Positions 1 to 6,544 of a stretch of DNA of 10,971 bases are shown here, one piece after another; within the stretch, counting starts at the first letter, position 1, and each line of letters begins with the position of its first letter. The position numbers and the translations under genes were made by a program. Origin of the DNA: CBDUXZ01 sp965371325 [NCBI: uncultured bacterium] (GTDB taxonomy: Bacteria > JAUYMQ01). The DNA is taken from assembly GCA_965371325.1 (NCBI GenBank), contig CBDUXZ010000030.1, forward strand, positions 1 through 10,971. The letters run 5' to 3'. Under the pieces are notes generated by a model that saw only the letters and a list, made by a program, of their open reading frames with translations, searched no databases and was not told the origin of the DNA.

Positions 1-1093
1 CGGGCCATGACCATTGCTTGAGAAGGCCCACTGCTTCCTGCGAAAGATATTTCTCCCTGAATCCCGTGTCTTTCCGGGAGCGCCGGATAAAATACTCTGC
101 CAGCTGCGGGATGTCCTCGCGGTGATCACGAAGAGGCGGCACCTGGATGGAAACCACGTTGAGACGATAGTAGAGGTCGGCGCGGAAGCGCTTCTCCTGG
201 ACGGCCTGCTCGAGCGCCTGGTTGGTGGCCGCGATGATCCGCACATTTGCTTTCTTCGACCGGCTTGCACCAAGGGGATCGTACTCCCCTTCCTGAAGGA
301 CGCGAAGAAGCTTCGCCTGCAGATCCGGCGTCATCTCCCCGATCTCCTCAAGAAAGAGAGTACCTCCTTCCGCCTGTTCGAACTTTCCGGCGTGGCGCTG
401 GTGCGCACCGGTAAATGCGCCACGCTCGAATCCGAAAAGCTCGCTCTCCATGAGCGTGGCGGGAATAGCGGCAGCGTTAACCGTAACGAACGGACGGCCG
501 AAACGGTGACTGGCCCGGTGAAGCTCCTGCGCGACCAGCTCTTTCCCCGTTCCGCTCTCCCCTTGAATCAGCACCGTCACGTCGGTTTTGCAGAGCCGCC
601 CTATCGTCTTGAAAATCTTCTGCATGGCGGGGCTCTGGCCTATGATCGTGCGCCTGTCCGGGGGAGTTTCCGACCTGGCCCTGTTGGCCTCTCGCGCCTG
701 GTGGGCCAGCGCCCGGCTCTGGAGCGCCTCCGCCACCATGGCGATTGCCTCATCGAGATTGAATGGCTTGGTGAGATACTCGTAGGCGCCGCGCCGCATG
801 GCCTCTACAGCGTTGTCCATTGTTGCCTGCGCAGTGATGATGATGACCGAGGTGTCGCAGCCGAGGTCACGCAGCCGATCGAGAATTTCAAGACCCGTGG
901 TGCCGGGCATTCTGATATCGATGAGTGCAACAGGGTACGCGCCTGACTGGATGCGGGCGAGCGCTGCGTCCCCGTCTTCGGCCAGATCGACGGCGTACCC
1001 CGCCGACTCGAATGCGTTCCTCAGCACGAATCGCATCGGTTGCTCATCGTCCGCCACGAGTATGCGCGTCCCGGTGTGATCGGAACGATTCAT
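1..1093 (-). CDS. ntrC: Sigma-54-dependent response regulator, NtrC family (3' end outside window)
   Basis: Phosphorylation-controlled activator of sigma-54 RNA polymerase, the likely partner of the kinase encoded just upstream. I read 364 codons from ATG 1093 to the left edge. Residues 1-120 form a receiver domain with acidic pocket D15-D16, phosphoacceptor D59 (LIDIRMPG), T87 and K109 (TKPF). Residues about 150-364 form the AAA+ domain: Walker A GESGTGKE at 178-185, the sigma-54-contacting GAFTGA loop at 225-230, Walker B region GGTLFLEE at 243-250, sensor I RIIAATN at 285-291, and an RADLYYRLNV stretch with the likely arginine finger. The frame leaves the window at SWP, the start of the usual WPGN(V)REL sensor II motif, so the Fis-type HTH is not visible. 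Walker B reads LEE instead of LDE, so the Mg-coordinating Asp is Glu249. An AG-rich SD (GGAGG, 1101-1105) lies 7 nt before the start, and the ATG overlaps the kinase stop as ATGA. NtrC rather than another NtrC-like regulator is inferred from the neighbours. Confidence 0.93.
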   Translation of the reverse strand, partial: MNRSDHTGTRILVADDEQPMRFVLRNAFESAGYAVDLAEDGDAALARIQSGAYPVALIDIRMPGTTGLEILDRLRDLGCDTSVIIITAQATMDNAVEAMRRGAYEYLTKPFNLDEAIAMVAEALQSRALAHQAREANRARSETPPDRRTIIGQSPAMQKIFKTIGRLCKTDVTVLIQGESGTGKELVAQELHRASHRFGRPFVTVNAAAIPATLMESELFGFERGAFTGAHQRHAGKFEQAEGGTLFLEEIGEMTPDLQAKLLRVLQEGEYDPLGASRSKKANVRIIAATNQALEQAVQEKRFRADLYYRLNVVSIQVPPLRDHREDIPQLAEYFIRRSRKDTGFREKYLSQEAVGLLKQWSWP

Positions 1094-2196
1094 GGCATCT
1101 CCTCCGCCGGCAGCACGACGCGTACCCGGGTGCCCCGCTCTCCGTAAGCGTTCCCGATCTTGATTGATCCGCCGTGGTCCTTGATGAGCTTGTGAGACAC
1201 GGCGAGTCCGAGGCCGCTTCCCCGCGATTTTGTGGTGAAGTAGGGGGTGAACAGCTTTTCAAGATCCTCTGGCCGGATGCCGGCGCCGTCATCCTCAATC
1301 TCGACGGCGATCATCGGCTGGGGGGAGTGATCGGCGCGTCCGGGGTGAGGATCGAGATCAACCTTCGAAATGATTAGAATCTTTCCCGCCGGAGGGTGCT
1401 CACAAACGGCTTCAACGGCGTTTCGCAGGAGGTTCAGGAATACCTGGGTCAGGCGTTCCTCGTCGCCGCGCACCGGTGGAAGGCTCGGATCGAAGTCGAG
1501 CCTGAAGCGGATCTGCTCCCGCTTGGTTTCCGGCAGGAGAAGCTGAACGAGATCGTCGAGAATTTTGTTGACGTTCACGGTGCCGATTTGAAGTTTCTTC
1601 GGTGAGGAGAGGTCAAGAAGCTCTTCGATGAGCCGGTTGATGCGATCGACCTGCTGGATGACCAGATCGGCACATTCGACAAGCGTTGTCTGGTTTCCCC
1701 GCCCCTCGGCGAGCCCCTGTCTGAGGATCTGGGCGGCGCCGCGAATACCGCCCAGCGGATTTTTCACCTCGTGCGCAATCCCGGCCGCCAGAGTTCCGAC
1801 GAGGGCCAGGTCATCGGAGTGGCGGGCCCGCACCTCGAGCTCCCGGATCACGGTCATGTCCTTGAAGACGGCGGCGACGCCGATGCGCTCGCCATCGAGA
1901 TTGGTCACCGCCGAGCACGTGAGGCTGATGTAACGGGTTGATCGGTCCCGAAGCGTGAGCGGCGCCTCGTGCATCAGCGTGGTTTGACCCGAGCTCATGG
2001 TCCGCTCCATCTGCTCGACGAGATGGGGATCGGCCTTCAGAAGTTCTCCGATCGGTCGACCGATGGCGTTCTGTTTGCTGATTCCGGTGATGCGCTCGGC
2101 GGCGTGATTGAAAACGCGAACCGCGAACCGGGGATCGAGAACCATGATCCCGTCATCCATGCAATCGAGAAGGTGGTCGTTGATGTCGCCGTTCAT
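1090..2196 (-). CDS. ntrB: PAS-domain sensor histidine kinase, NtrB/GlnL type
   Basis: Cytosolic histidine kinase of 368 aa that would phosphorylate the NtrC-like regulator encoded directly downstream. In enterics NtrB answers nitrogen status through PII protein; that role is inferred here. Residues about 5-118 are a PAS domain (ILDCMDDGIMVLD-like opening, NHAAERITG). The dimerisation/phosphoacceptor helix carries His142 in GIAHEVKNPLGGIRGAAQIL (139-158), close to the NtrB form of the H box. The ATPase has the N box around N259 (LLRNAVEA), G1 box EDDGAGI at 301-307, F box LFTPYFTTK at 315-323 and G2 box GSGLGLAVS at 326-334. No transmembrane segment or signal peptide is present, and the length is close to the E. 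coli protein (349 aa). The gene begins 39 bp after the dus stop with only a weak SD, and its TGA overlaps the regulator ATG by 4 bases, which suggests translational coupling. Confidence 0.93.
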   Translation of the reverse strand: MNGDINDHLLDCMDDGIMVLDPRFAVRVFNHAAERITGISKQNAIGRPIGELLKADPHLVEQMERTMSSGQTTLMHEAPLTLRDRSTRYISLTCSAVTNLDGERIGVAAVFKDMTVIRELEVRARHSDDLALVGTLAAGIAHEVKNPLGGIRGAAQILRQGLAEGRGNQTTLVECADLVIQQVDRINRLIEELLDLSSPKKLQIGTVNVNKILDDLVQLLLPETKREQIRFRLDFDPSLPPVRGDEERLTQVFLNLLRNAVEAVCEHPPAGKILIISKVDLDPHPGRADHSPQPMIAVEIEDDGAGIRPEDLEKLFTPYFTTKSRGSGLGLAVSHKLIKDHGGSIKIGNAYGERGTRVRVVLPAEEMP

Positions 2197-2235
2197 GCTG
2201 TTGATTTCCCGAAGGCGGGCCGGGAAGCTCCGCGG

Positions 2236-3249
2236 TCAGGCCGCATGCGCCGGCCCACACTCTCTTCTCTGGCGCTCGAAGAAACGCGCGATCGTTTCAG
2301 ACACCTCGGCCCGTGATTCGAGACGATTGATCGCGTCCCTGAAGAGGGCTCCGCCGGGAAGTCCCTTCGTGTACCAGGCGAAGTGCTTGCGCATGACCCG
2401 AACCGCGGGCGCTTCGTTTTCCATGAACTGGATCAGGGCGTCGAGGTGCCGCAGCATGAGAGCCTGCCGCTCCTCGTGGTCGGGCCCCTGGGGGTTGTAG
2501 GTGCCGGTCTCCATGAAGTCCCGAACCTGTGAAAAGATCCAGGGATTGCCAAGAGCGGCCCGTCCGATCATGACGCCCGCACAGCCCGTTTCGTTGAGGA
2601 GCTGCAGCGCTTTTTCGGGGCTCGTCACATCGCCGTTTCCGATGACGGGAATCCTGACACTCGCGACCACCGCCTGCGTGACGCGCCAGTCGGCCCGCCC
2701 GGTGTAGGCCTGCTTTCGGGTCCGTGGATGGATGCTGATGGCGTCGGCGCCGCAGTCCTCCGCGATCCGGGCGATCTCCGGCGCGTTGATGCTGCCCGCA
2801 TCCCACCCGCTGCGCATCTTGACCGTCAGCGGGATCCGGATTCGCTTCCGGACCGCCGTCACGATTTTTCTGACTTTCTCCGGCTCCCGCATCAGCACGG
2901 CTCCAGCGAAGGACCGGACGAACTTTGACACGGGGCAGCCGAAGTTGATGTCCAGCAGATCAATCCCCTTCGCCTCGAGGATTCCGGCCGCCTCCGCCAG
3001 GATGTCGGGGTCGGCGCCGAAAATCTGGGCCGCCATCGGGCCTTCCTCGAGGGCCCGCGAAGCCATTTTGTGGGTTTTCTCCCCACCTTCGACGATCCCC
3101 CGGGCACTCAGGGTTTCCGAGTAGACAATCCCAACGCCCTGCTCTTTCGCGAGAAGCCGGAAGGGGAGGTTGGTGACCCCGGCCATGGGGGCCAGCGCCA
3201 CGGGACGCTCCAGGCGAATGGGGCCGATCTGAAGGCGGGGAAAACTCAT
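2236..3249 (-). CDS. dusB: tRNA-dihydrouridine synthase, DusB/NifR3 family
   Basis: FMN-dependent enzyme that reduces specific uridines of tRNA to dihydrouridine with NAD(P)H. The 337-aa product has the expected TIM-barrel landmarks: APMAGVTNLPFR at 20-31 (FMN phosphate side), the active site INFGCPVSK at 101-109 with catalytic Cys105 followed by an AG..L segment, KMRSGWD at 144-150 contacting FMN, IHPRTRKQAYTGRADW at 173-188, NGD at 205-207 and MIGRAALGNPWIF at 227-239. The usual HGRT is HPRT here, which I take as a family variant. The start ATG 3249 has an AAGGA SD about 6 nt upstream. It heads the dus-ntrB-ntrC run, the same order as nifR3-ntrB-ntrC in Rhodobacter and Azospirillum, which favours the NifR3/DusB label. 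The exact tRNA position modified cannot be told from sequence. Confidence 0.94.
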   Translation of the reverse strand: MSFPRLQIGPIRLERPVALAPMAGVTNLPFRLLAKEQGVGIVYSETLSARGIVEGGEKTHKMASRALEEGPMAAQIFGADPDILAEAAGILEAKGIDLLDINFGCPVSKFVRSFAGAVLMREPEKVRKIVTAVRKRIRIPLTVKMRSGWDAGSINAPEIARIAEDCGADAISIHPRTRKQAYTGRADWRVTQAVVASVRIPVIGNGDVTSPEKALQLLNETGCAGVMIGRAALGNPWIFSQVRDFMETGTYNPQGPDHEERQALMLRHLDALIQFMENEAPAVRVMRKHFAWYTKGLPGGALFRDAINRLESRAEVSETIARFFERQRRECGPAHAA

Positions 3250-3259
3250 GGAATTCCTT

Positions 3260-3288
3260 TTGCCACGAACCGTTCCGGGTGATATAGT
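3260..3288 (+). promoter_or_regulatory. Sigma-70-like promoter facing mltD
   Basis: TTGCCA (3260-3265) and TATAGT (3283-3288) are separated by exactly 17 bp. Each hexamer matches five of six positions of the -35 and -10 consensus. Transcription would begin near 3295 and give a leader of about 240 nt before the GTG at 3538. The -35 sits inside the dus leader, right beside the dus SD, so the opposing leftward transcript would cross it. Confidence 0.55.
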
Positions 3289-3333
3289 TTTGCTCCGAAT
3301 TTACTGGAACCCACGGGTCGCCGCAATGGGTAA

Positions 3334-3350
3334 TGCCTAAATTATAGGCA
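3334..3350. promoter_or_regulatory. 17-bp palindrome with NtrC-site architecture
   Basis: TGCCTA-AATTA-TAGGCA is a perfect 6-bp inverted repeat with a 5-bp AT spacer. It fits the TGC-N11-GCA core known for NtrC operators (enteric consensus TGCACC-N5-GGTGCA), although the inner three bases of each half differ from that consensus. It lies upstream of the operon that encodes an NtrC-like protein and covers both the leftward -10 and the expected leftward transcription start, a position suited to autorepression. Only one copy was seen in this gap. The assignment to NtrC is inference; another dimeric regulator could use it. Confidence 0.4.
3341..3346 (-). promoter_or_regulatory. Leftward TATAAT (-10) for the dus-ntrB-ntrC operon
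   Basis: The minus strand reads a perfect TATAAT here, about 90 nt before the dus start codon. No good -35 is found at 16-18 bp: the best, TGGCAT at an 18-bp spacing (3370-3365), matches only three positions. It could be an activator-dependent sigma-70 promoter or simply part of the overlapping palindrome. Confidence 0.35.
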
Positions 3351-3362
3351 AAATGCGGCCCG
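3348..3362 (-). promoter_or_regulatory. Sigma-54-like promoter element for dus-ntrB-ntrC
   Basis: The minus strand reads CGGGCCGCATTTTGC. Against the consensus TGGCACG-N4-TTGC it has the essential GG and GC exactly 10 nt apart, the C and G at consensus positions 6 and 7, and the T run before GC. It differs at positions 1, 4 and 5. The start would fall near 3336, about 87 nt before the dus ATG. This is a fair but not strong match in a GC-rich genome, so I treat it as a candidate only. Confidence 0.3.
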
Positions 3363-3393
3363 ATATGCCAGGAAGCTTAAGCGGTTCCCTCTG

Positions 3394-3425
3394 GGGGCAA
3401 AAGGCGCAGGGGACGCCTTTTCCCC
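3394..3425 (+). terminator. Long hairpin in the mltD leader, possible attenuator or terminator
   Basis: AAAAGGCG (3399-3406) pairs perfectly with CGCCTTTT (3414-3421) across a 7-nt loop. The helix can continue with GGGG (3394-3397) against CCCC (3422-3425) around one bulged C. The result is a 12-bp stem between the rightward promoter and the mltD start codon. There are four T in the 3' arm but no longer T tract after it, so termination may be weak. It may instead be a leader element or the 3' end of a short RNA of about 130 nt. Confidence 0.4.
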
Positions 3426-3524
3426 GGCCCCCCGGTTTTCCCAAACCCGATGGTGCATTTCCGACAGGCCCAGAGCCTCCGACGCCCTCGCGGATCGCGC
3501 ATGGCAAGCGGCAGGCACGCCTCT

Positions 3525-3530
3525 GGAGGA
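3525..3530 (+). promoter_or_regulatory. Shine-Dalgarno site fixing the GTG start of mltD
   Basis: GGAGGA lies 7 nt before GTG 3538. This strong site supports the GTG start, after which the protein opens directly with a lipoprotein signal sequence. Confidence 0.75.
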
Positions 3531-3537
3531 GCGACGA

Positions 3538-5151
3538 GTGAGGATCACGCAGGCACGGATTCCGGCGCTGGCTTTTTTGCTAATCGGGCTCTTGGCATCC
3601 GGTTGTGCATCTTTCTCCGGAAAAGGTCCGAAGAAGATCGAGCAGCCATCGGCCGCCGCGACCCCCGAGGAGGGCGCCGGCTGGGCGTCCAGGTTCTCCG
3701 CCGGCGACGTGAAACCCTTCGGAGACAGCGACGGCAAGCGGGCGCGCCTGTATTTCGAGGAACGGGGCGAGGGTCGGCCCAAGGCCGCGAAAGGTCAATT
3801 ACGTGATCCGGAAAAGGTTCTGCCGGCCGAGGTGAAGGCGCAGGTCCAACAGTATGTCGATTATTTCACGAACAGGGGCCGCAAGCATGTTCGGCGGTGG
3901 CTGAACCGGTCGAGCCGTTACGTGCCCATGATGAAGCGCATCTTCCTCGAGCACGGCCTCCCGCCCGATCTTGTCTACGTCAGCATGATCGAATCGGGGT
4001 TCAACCCCTTTGCCGTGTCGCGCGCGCGCGCCGTCGGCATGTGGCAGTTCATCTCCCCCACGGGCCGCCGCTACGATCTGAAGATTACCCGCTACGTCGA
4101 TGAACGCCGCGATCCCGAAAAAGCCACCCGGGCCGCGGCGCGATATCTTGGGGACCTCTACGAGATCTTCGAATCCTGGGATCTGGCGCTGGCAGGTTAC
4201 AATGCTGGCGAGGGGAAGATTGGCCGAGGTGTGCGCCGGCATTCGACGGATAACTTCTGGGAGATCAGAAAAACCCGATTCCTGCGGAGAGAAACGAAGG
4301 ACTACGTCCCCAAGTACCTCGCCGCCCTCATGATCGCCAAGAATCCCGCCAAGTACGGCTTCACCCACCTGAGCTACGAGCAGCCGGCGCGGTACGAGGT
4401 GGTCGATGTCGGAGGCGGGGTTTCGCTCCGGGCGGCGGCCAGGGCCTGCGGCGTCACGCAAGAGGATCTGCGCCAGCTCAATCCCGAACTGCGCCGCTCG
4501 GTAACGCCGCCGGGGTCGTCCTATGCGCTTCGGATTCCCGCAAGCTCCGGGCGGGAAGCTCACACCAGGCTCGCGGCGCTGAAGGCGGAGAGCAGGAAGG
4601 TGGCGAGCATCGGGCGTCATCGGGTCCGGCGTGGAGAGACGCTCTCGACCATCGCCCGCCGCTATGGGGTTTCGACGAGGGCCCTGGCGAGGGCGAACAA
4701 TATGGGGTTGCGCGACACGCTTCGCGCAGGGAGAAAGATCAGAATTCCCGGTCTGGGCAGAAAATCCGCCAAAGTTGCCGTCGGCAAGGCGGGCGTGCAT
4801 GTTGTCAAGCGCGGCGATACCCTGGGGATGATCGCCCGCCGTTACGGGGTATCGGCCAAGGCTCTTGCGCGGGCGAACAACATGCGTACAACGGGTATCC
4901 TTCGAACGGGAATAAGCCTTCAAATTCCAGGCCCCTCCCGTCAGGCGAGCAAGGGGAAAAAGGAGAGAACCGTCTACGTGGTCAAGCGGGGCGACACACT
5001 TGCGGGTATCTCGGCGCGGTTCGATACGACGGTCAGCGATCTTATGCAGCATAACGGGCTACGAAGCTCCCGCATTGGCATCGGGAAACGCCTCGTTATT
5101 CCCGCCGCCGGGAACGCATCATTGAAGAAAAGCACCGACGTGGAAGCCTGA
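3538..5151 (+). CDS. mltD: Lipoprotein lytic murein transglycosylase with LysM repeats (MltD-like)
   Basis: Cell-wall enzyme predicted to cleave the MurNAc-GlcNAc bond of peptidoglycan to the 1,6-anhydro product, anchored as a periplasm-facing lipoprotein. The 537-aa product begins with a short basic segment, a hydrophobic stretch and lipobox LLASGC, with lipidated Cys23. Residues about 125-275 are the SLT domain: catalytic Glu152 in SMIESGFNPFAVS, GMWQFISPTG at 167-176, and ALAGYNAGEGKI at 217-228. A degenerate LysM-like segment follows (about 285-334), then three clear LysM domains at 361-404, 421-464 and 479-522, each opening with a V(K/R)RG(D/E)TL motif and ending in IP, for glycan binding. 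The first two LysM copies are very alike (both contain IARRYGVS and ALARANNM), a sign of recent duplication. E. coli MltD is 452 aa with two LysM, so this form is longer. It has its own promoter and terminator and reads divergently from dus. Confidence 0.94.
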   Translation: MRITQARIPALAFLLIGLLASGCASFSGKGPKKIEQPSAAATPEEGAGWASRFSAGDVKPFGDSDGKRARLYFEERGEGRPKAAKGQLRDPEKVLPAEVKAQVQQYVDYFTNRGRKHVRRWLNRSSRYVPMMKRIFLEHGLPPDLVYVSMIESGFNPFAVSRARAVGMWQFISPTGRRYDLKITRYVDERRDPEKATRAAARYLGDLYEIFESWDLALAGYNAGEGKIGRGVRRHSTDNFWEIRKTRFLRRETKDYVPKYLAALMIAKNPAKYGFTHLSYEQPARYEVVDVGGGVSLRAAARACGVTQEDLRQLNPELRRSVTPPGSSYALRIPASSGREAHTRLAALKAESRKVASIGRHRVRRGETLSTIARRYGVSTRALARANNMGLRDTLRAGRKIRIPGLGRKSAKVAVGKAGVHVVKRGDTLGMIARRYGVSAKALARANNMRTTGILRTGISLQIPGPSRQASKGKKERTVYVVKRGDTLAGISARFDTTVSDLMQHNGLRSSRIGIGKRLVIPAAGNASLKKSTDVEA

Positions 5152-5204
5152 GCGCCGCAGGGGCAGCCCCGCTGCCGGCTACACCTCCCGCAAACTGTTC
5201 GCAT

Positions 5205-5235
5205 GGCCCGGCATCTCATGCCGGGCCGTTTCTTT
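5205..5235 (+). terminator. Intrinsic terminator after mltD
   Basis: GGCCCGGCAT (5205-5214) and ATGCCGGGCC (5218-5227) form a perfect 10-bp stem with a 3-nt CTC loop, followed by GTTTCTTT. This is the strongest Rho-independent terminator in the window and separates mltD from the molybdenum cofactor operon. It lies inside the upstream in-frame extension of moeA, which argues against any moeA start before it. Confidence 0.8.
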
Positions 5236-5243
5236 GGGCGCTA

Positions 5244-5252
5244 TGCTATGAT
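5244..5252 (+). promoter_or_regulatory. Extended -10 promoter candidate for moeA operon
   Basis: TGC followed by TATGAT (5247-5252) makes an extended -10 element just after the terminator. No good -35 is present, as expected for extended -10 promoters. Transcription would start near 5259, leaving a leader of about 37 nt before the moeA ATG. A GGGGG tract at 5284-5289 can serve as SD. Confidence 0.35.
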
Positions 5253-5295
5253 CGCATTCAGTCGGGATCGCGCTTCCGGACGCCGGGGGTTCTTC

Positions 5296-6543
5296 ATGAA
5301 ACAGTCTATTGGTGTTGACGAGGCCCGGGAGATTATCCTTGCAGCGGTCCGGCCTCTCGGTTCGGAGAAGGTGGCCCTCCCGGCGAGCCTCGGCCGCACT
5401 CTGGCCGAGACCGCGATCTCGCCCTGGGATATTCCTCCCCTGGACAACTCGGCGATGGACGGCTACGCCGTGCGGGCCGCCGATGTGGCGGACGCCACCC
5501 GGGACAACCCTGTGCGGCTCGAGGTCCTGGAAGATCTCACCGCGGGCCGCATCGCCGGGCAGGCCGTCCGGCAGGGAACGGCCATTCGTATTATGACAGG
5601 CGCGCCGATCCCCGATGGGGCGGATGCGATCGTTCGGGTTGAGGATACGGAGGGATCCGGCAGGGAAGTCAGAGTTCTGGTTTCCGTGGAGGAAGGGTTG
5701 CACGTTCGCCGCATGGGGGAGGACGTCAGCGCCGGCCAGAAGGTGATCGAGACCGGGACCCCCGTAACGCCCGCCGTCGTGGGAATGCTCGCCGGTCTGG
5801 GCTGTGCCTTTATACGCGTGAGTCAACGGCCGCGCGTCGCAGTCCTGTCTACAGGCGATGAGTTGGTTGACGTGGACGGCGATCGAAGCGGCGGGAAGAT
5901 CATCGCGACGAATACCTATTGTCTGGCCGCCCAGGTGCGCGAGGCAGGTGCAATTGCGATCAGCCTGCCCATCGCCCCCGACAGGCCCGACGTCATCGAA
6001 TCTCGCTTTCACGAAGCGATGACCTGCGACGTCATTCTCTCGTCCGGGGGGATTTCGGTCGGCGATTACGACTTCATCAAGGAAGTGCTCCGACGGCTCG
6101 GAACCGAAATGAAGTTCTGGCGTGTGGCGATGAAGCCCGGCCATCCCCTCGCCTTCGGAATCCTCGGTGAGAAGCCCGCGTTTGGTCTTCCCGGGAATCC
6201 CGTCTCCTGCATGGTCTCCTTCGAGCAGTTCGTGCGGCCAGCCCTCAGGAAGATGATGGGGCATACCCGGCTTTTCCGGCCTGTCGTTCGCGCACGCCTG
6301 GGTGAGAGCCTTCGCCAGAAGCCGGGGCGCCGCACGTTTCTCCGGGCGTGTGTCTCCCGGGAGCCAGGCGGATACGCCGTCGTCACGACGGGGAATCAAA
6401 GCTCCGGTGTCCTCCTGTCTATGGTTCGGGCAAACGGCCTTCTGATCTTTCCGGAGAAGAAGGCGGAACTGGTGGAGGGATCCTCGGTGGACGTGCAGAT
6501 CATCGACCCGGCCTTTTGGCAGGTCGCGGAGCCCGGTCTCTGA
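5296..6543 (+). CDS. moeA: Molybdopterin molybdenumtransferase MoeA
   Basis: Inserts molybdate into adenylylated molybdopterin to give Mo-molybdopterin in the cytosol. From ATG 5296 the product is 415 aa, close to E. coli MoeA (411). Visible signatures are PPLDNSAMDGYAVRAADV at 47-64 with the conserved Asp55, IMTGAPIPDGADAIVRVE at 99-116, LSTGDELV at 184-191, the MPT-binding-type stretch DVILSSGGISVGDYDF at 245-260, MKPGHPLAFG at 279-288 and GLPGNPVSCMVSFEQF at 297-312, followed by the C-terminal beta domain. The frame is open back to 5203, but that would add 31 unlikely residues encoded by the terminator and promoter region; 5296 gives the normal family N-terminus and has a G-rich SD. It is first in a compact operon: mobB starts after one base. 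Confidence 0.96.
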   Translation: MKQSIGVDEAREIILAAVRPLGSEKVALPASLGRTLAETAISPWDIPPLDNSAMDGYAVRAADVADATRDNPVRLEVLEDLTAGRIAGQAVRQGTAIRIMTGAPIPDGADAIVRVEDTEGSGREVRVLVSVEEGLHVRRMGEDVSAGQKVIETGTPVTPAVVGMLAGLGCAFIRVSQRPRVAVLSTGDELVDVDGDRSGGKIIATNTYCLAAQVREAGAIAISLPIAPDRPDVIESRFHEAMTCDVILSSGGISVGDYDFIKEVLRRLGTEMKFWRVAMKPGHPLAFGILGEKPAFGLPGNPVSCMVSFEQFVRPALRKMMGHTRLFRPVVRARLGESLRQKPGRRTFLRACVSREPGGYAVVTTGNQSSGVLLSMVRANGLLIFPEKKAELVEGSSVDVQIIDPAFWQVAEPGL

Positions 6544-6544
6544 G

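Larger units (their letters stand above)
3250..3537. other. Divergent intergenic control region between dusB and mltD
   Basis: This 288-bp gap separates the leftward dus-ntrB-ntrC operon from the rightward transglycosylase gene. It is the least coding-like stretch of the window, and its first half is clearly AT-richer than its surroundings. It contains a rightward sigma-70-like promoter, leftward sigma-54-like and TATAAT elements, a 17-bp palindrome and a long hairpin, each listed separately. A rightward frame starting at 3353 or 3450 and a leftward frame at 3342-3782 are open here but show no protein family and overlap the start of the real gene, so I do not call them. Confidence 0.8.

Noticed and set aside
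14-946. Open plus-strand frame of 310 codons
   Set aside because: It is antisense to the NtrC-like regulator, whose receiver and AAA+ motifs are complete on the minus strand.
2728-2743. HPRT in place of HGRT in the Dus protein as an active-site loss
   Set aside because: The catalytic Cys, Lys, His and FMN motifs are all present; a Gly to Pro change here looks like a family variant.
3295-3425. Structured RNA such as SRP RNA or a tRNA in the mltD leader
   Set aside because: The GGAAG and GGTTCC strings recall such RNAs, but no SRP apical loop, no T-loop and no acceptor pairing could be assembled.
3799-5052. Open minus-strand frame of 417 codons opposite mltD
   Set aside because: The composition is Arg/Pro/His-rich shadow sequence without motifs, and the opposite strand encodes clear SLT and LysM domains.
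5203-5295. Upstream start for moeA at 5203
   Set aside because: The extension is encoded by the terminator stem and promoter region and has no family counterpart.
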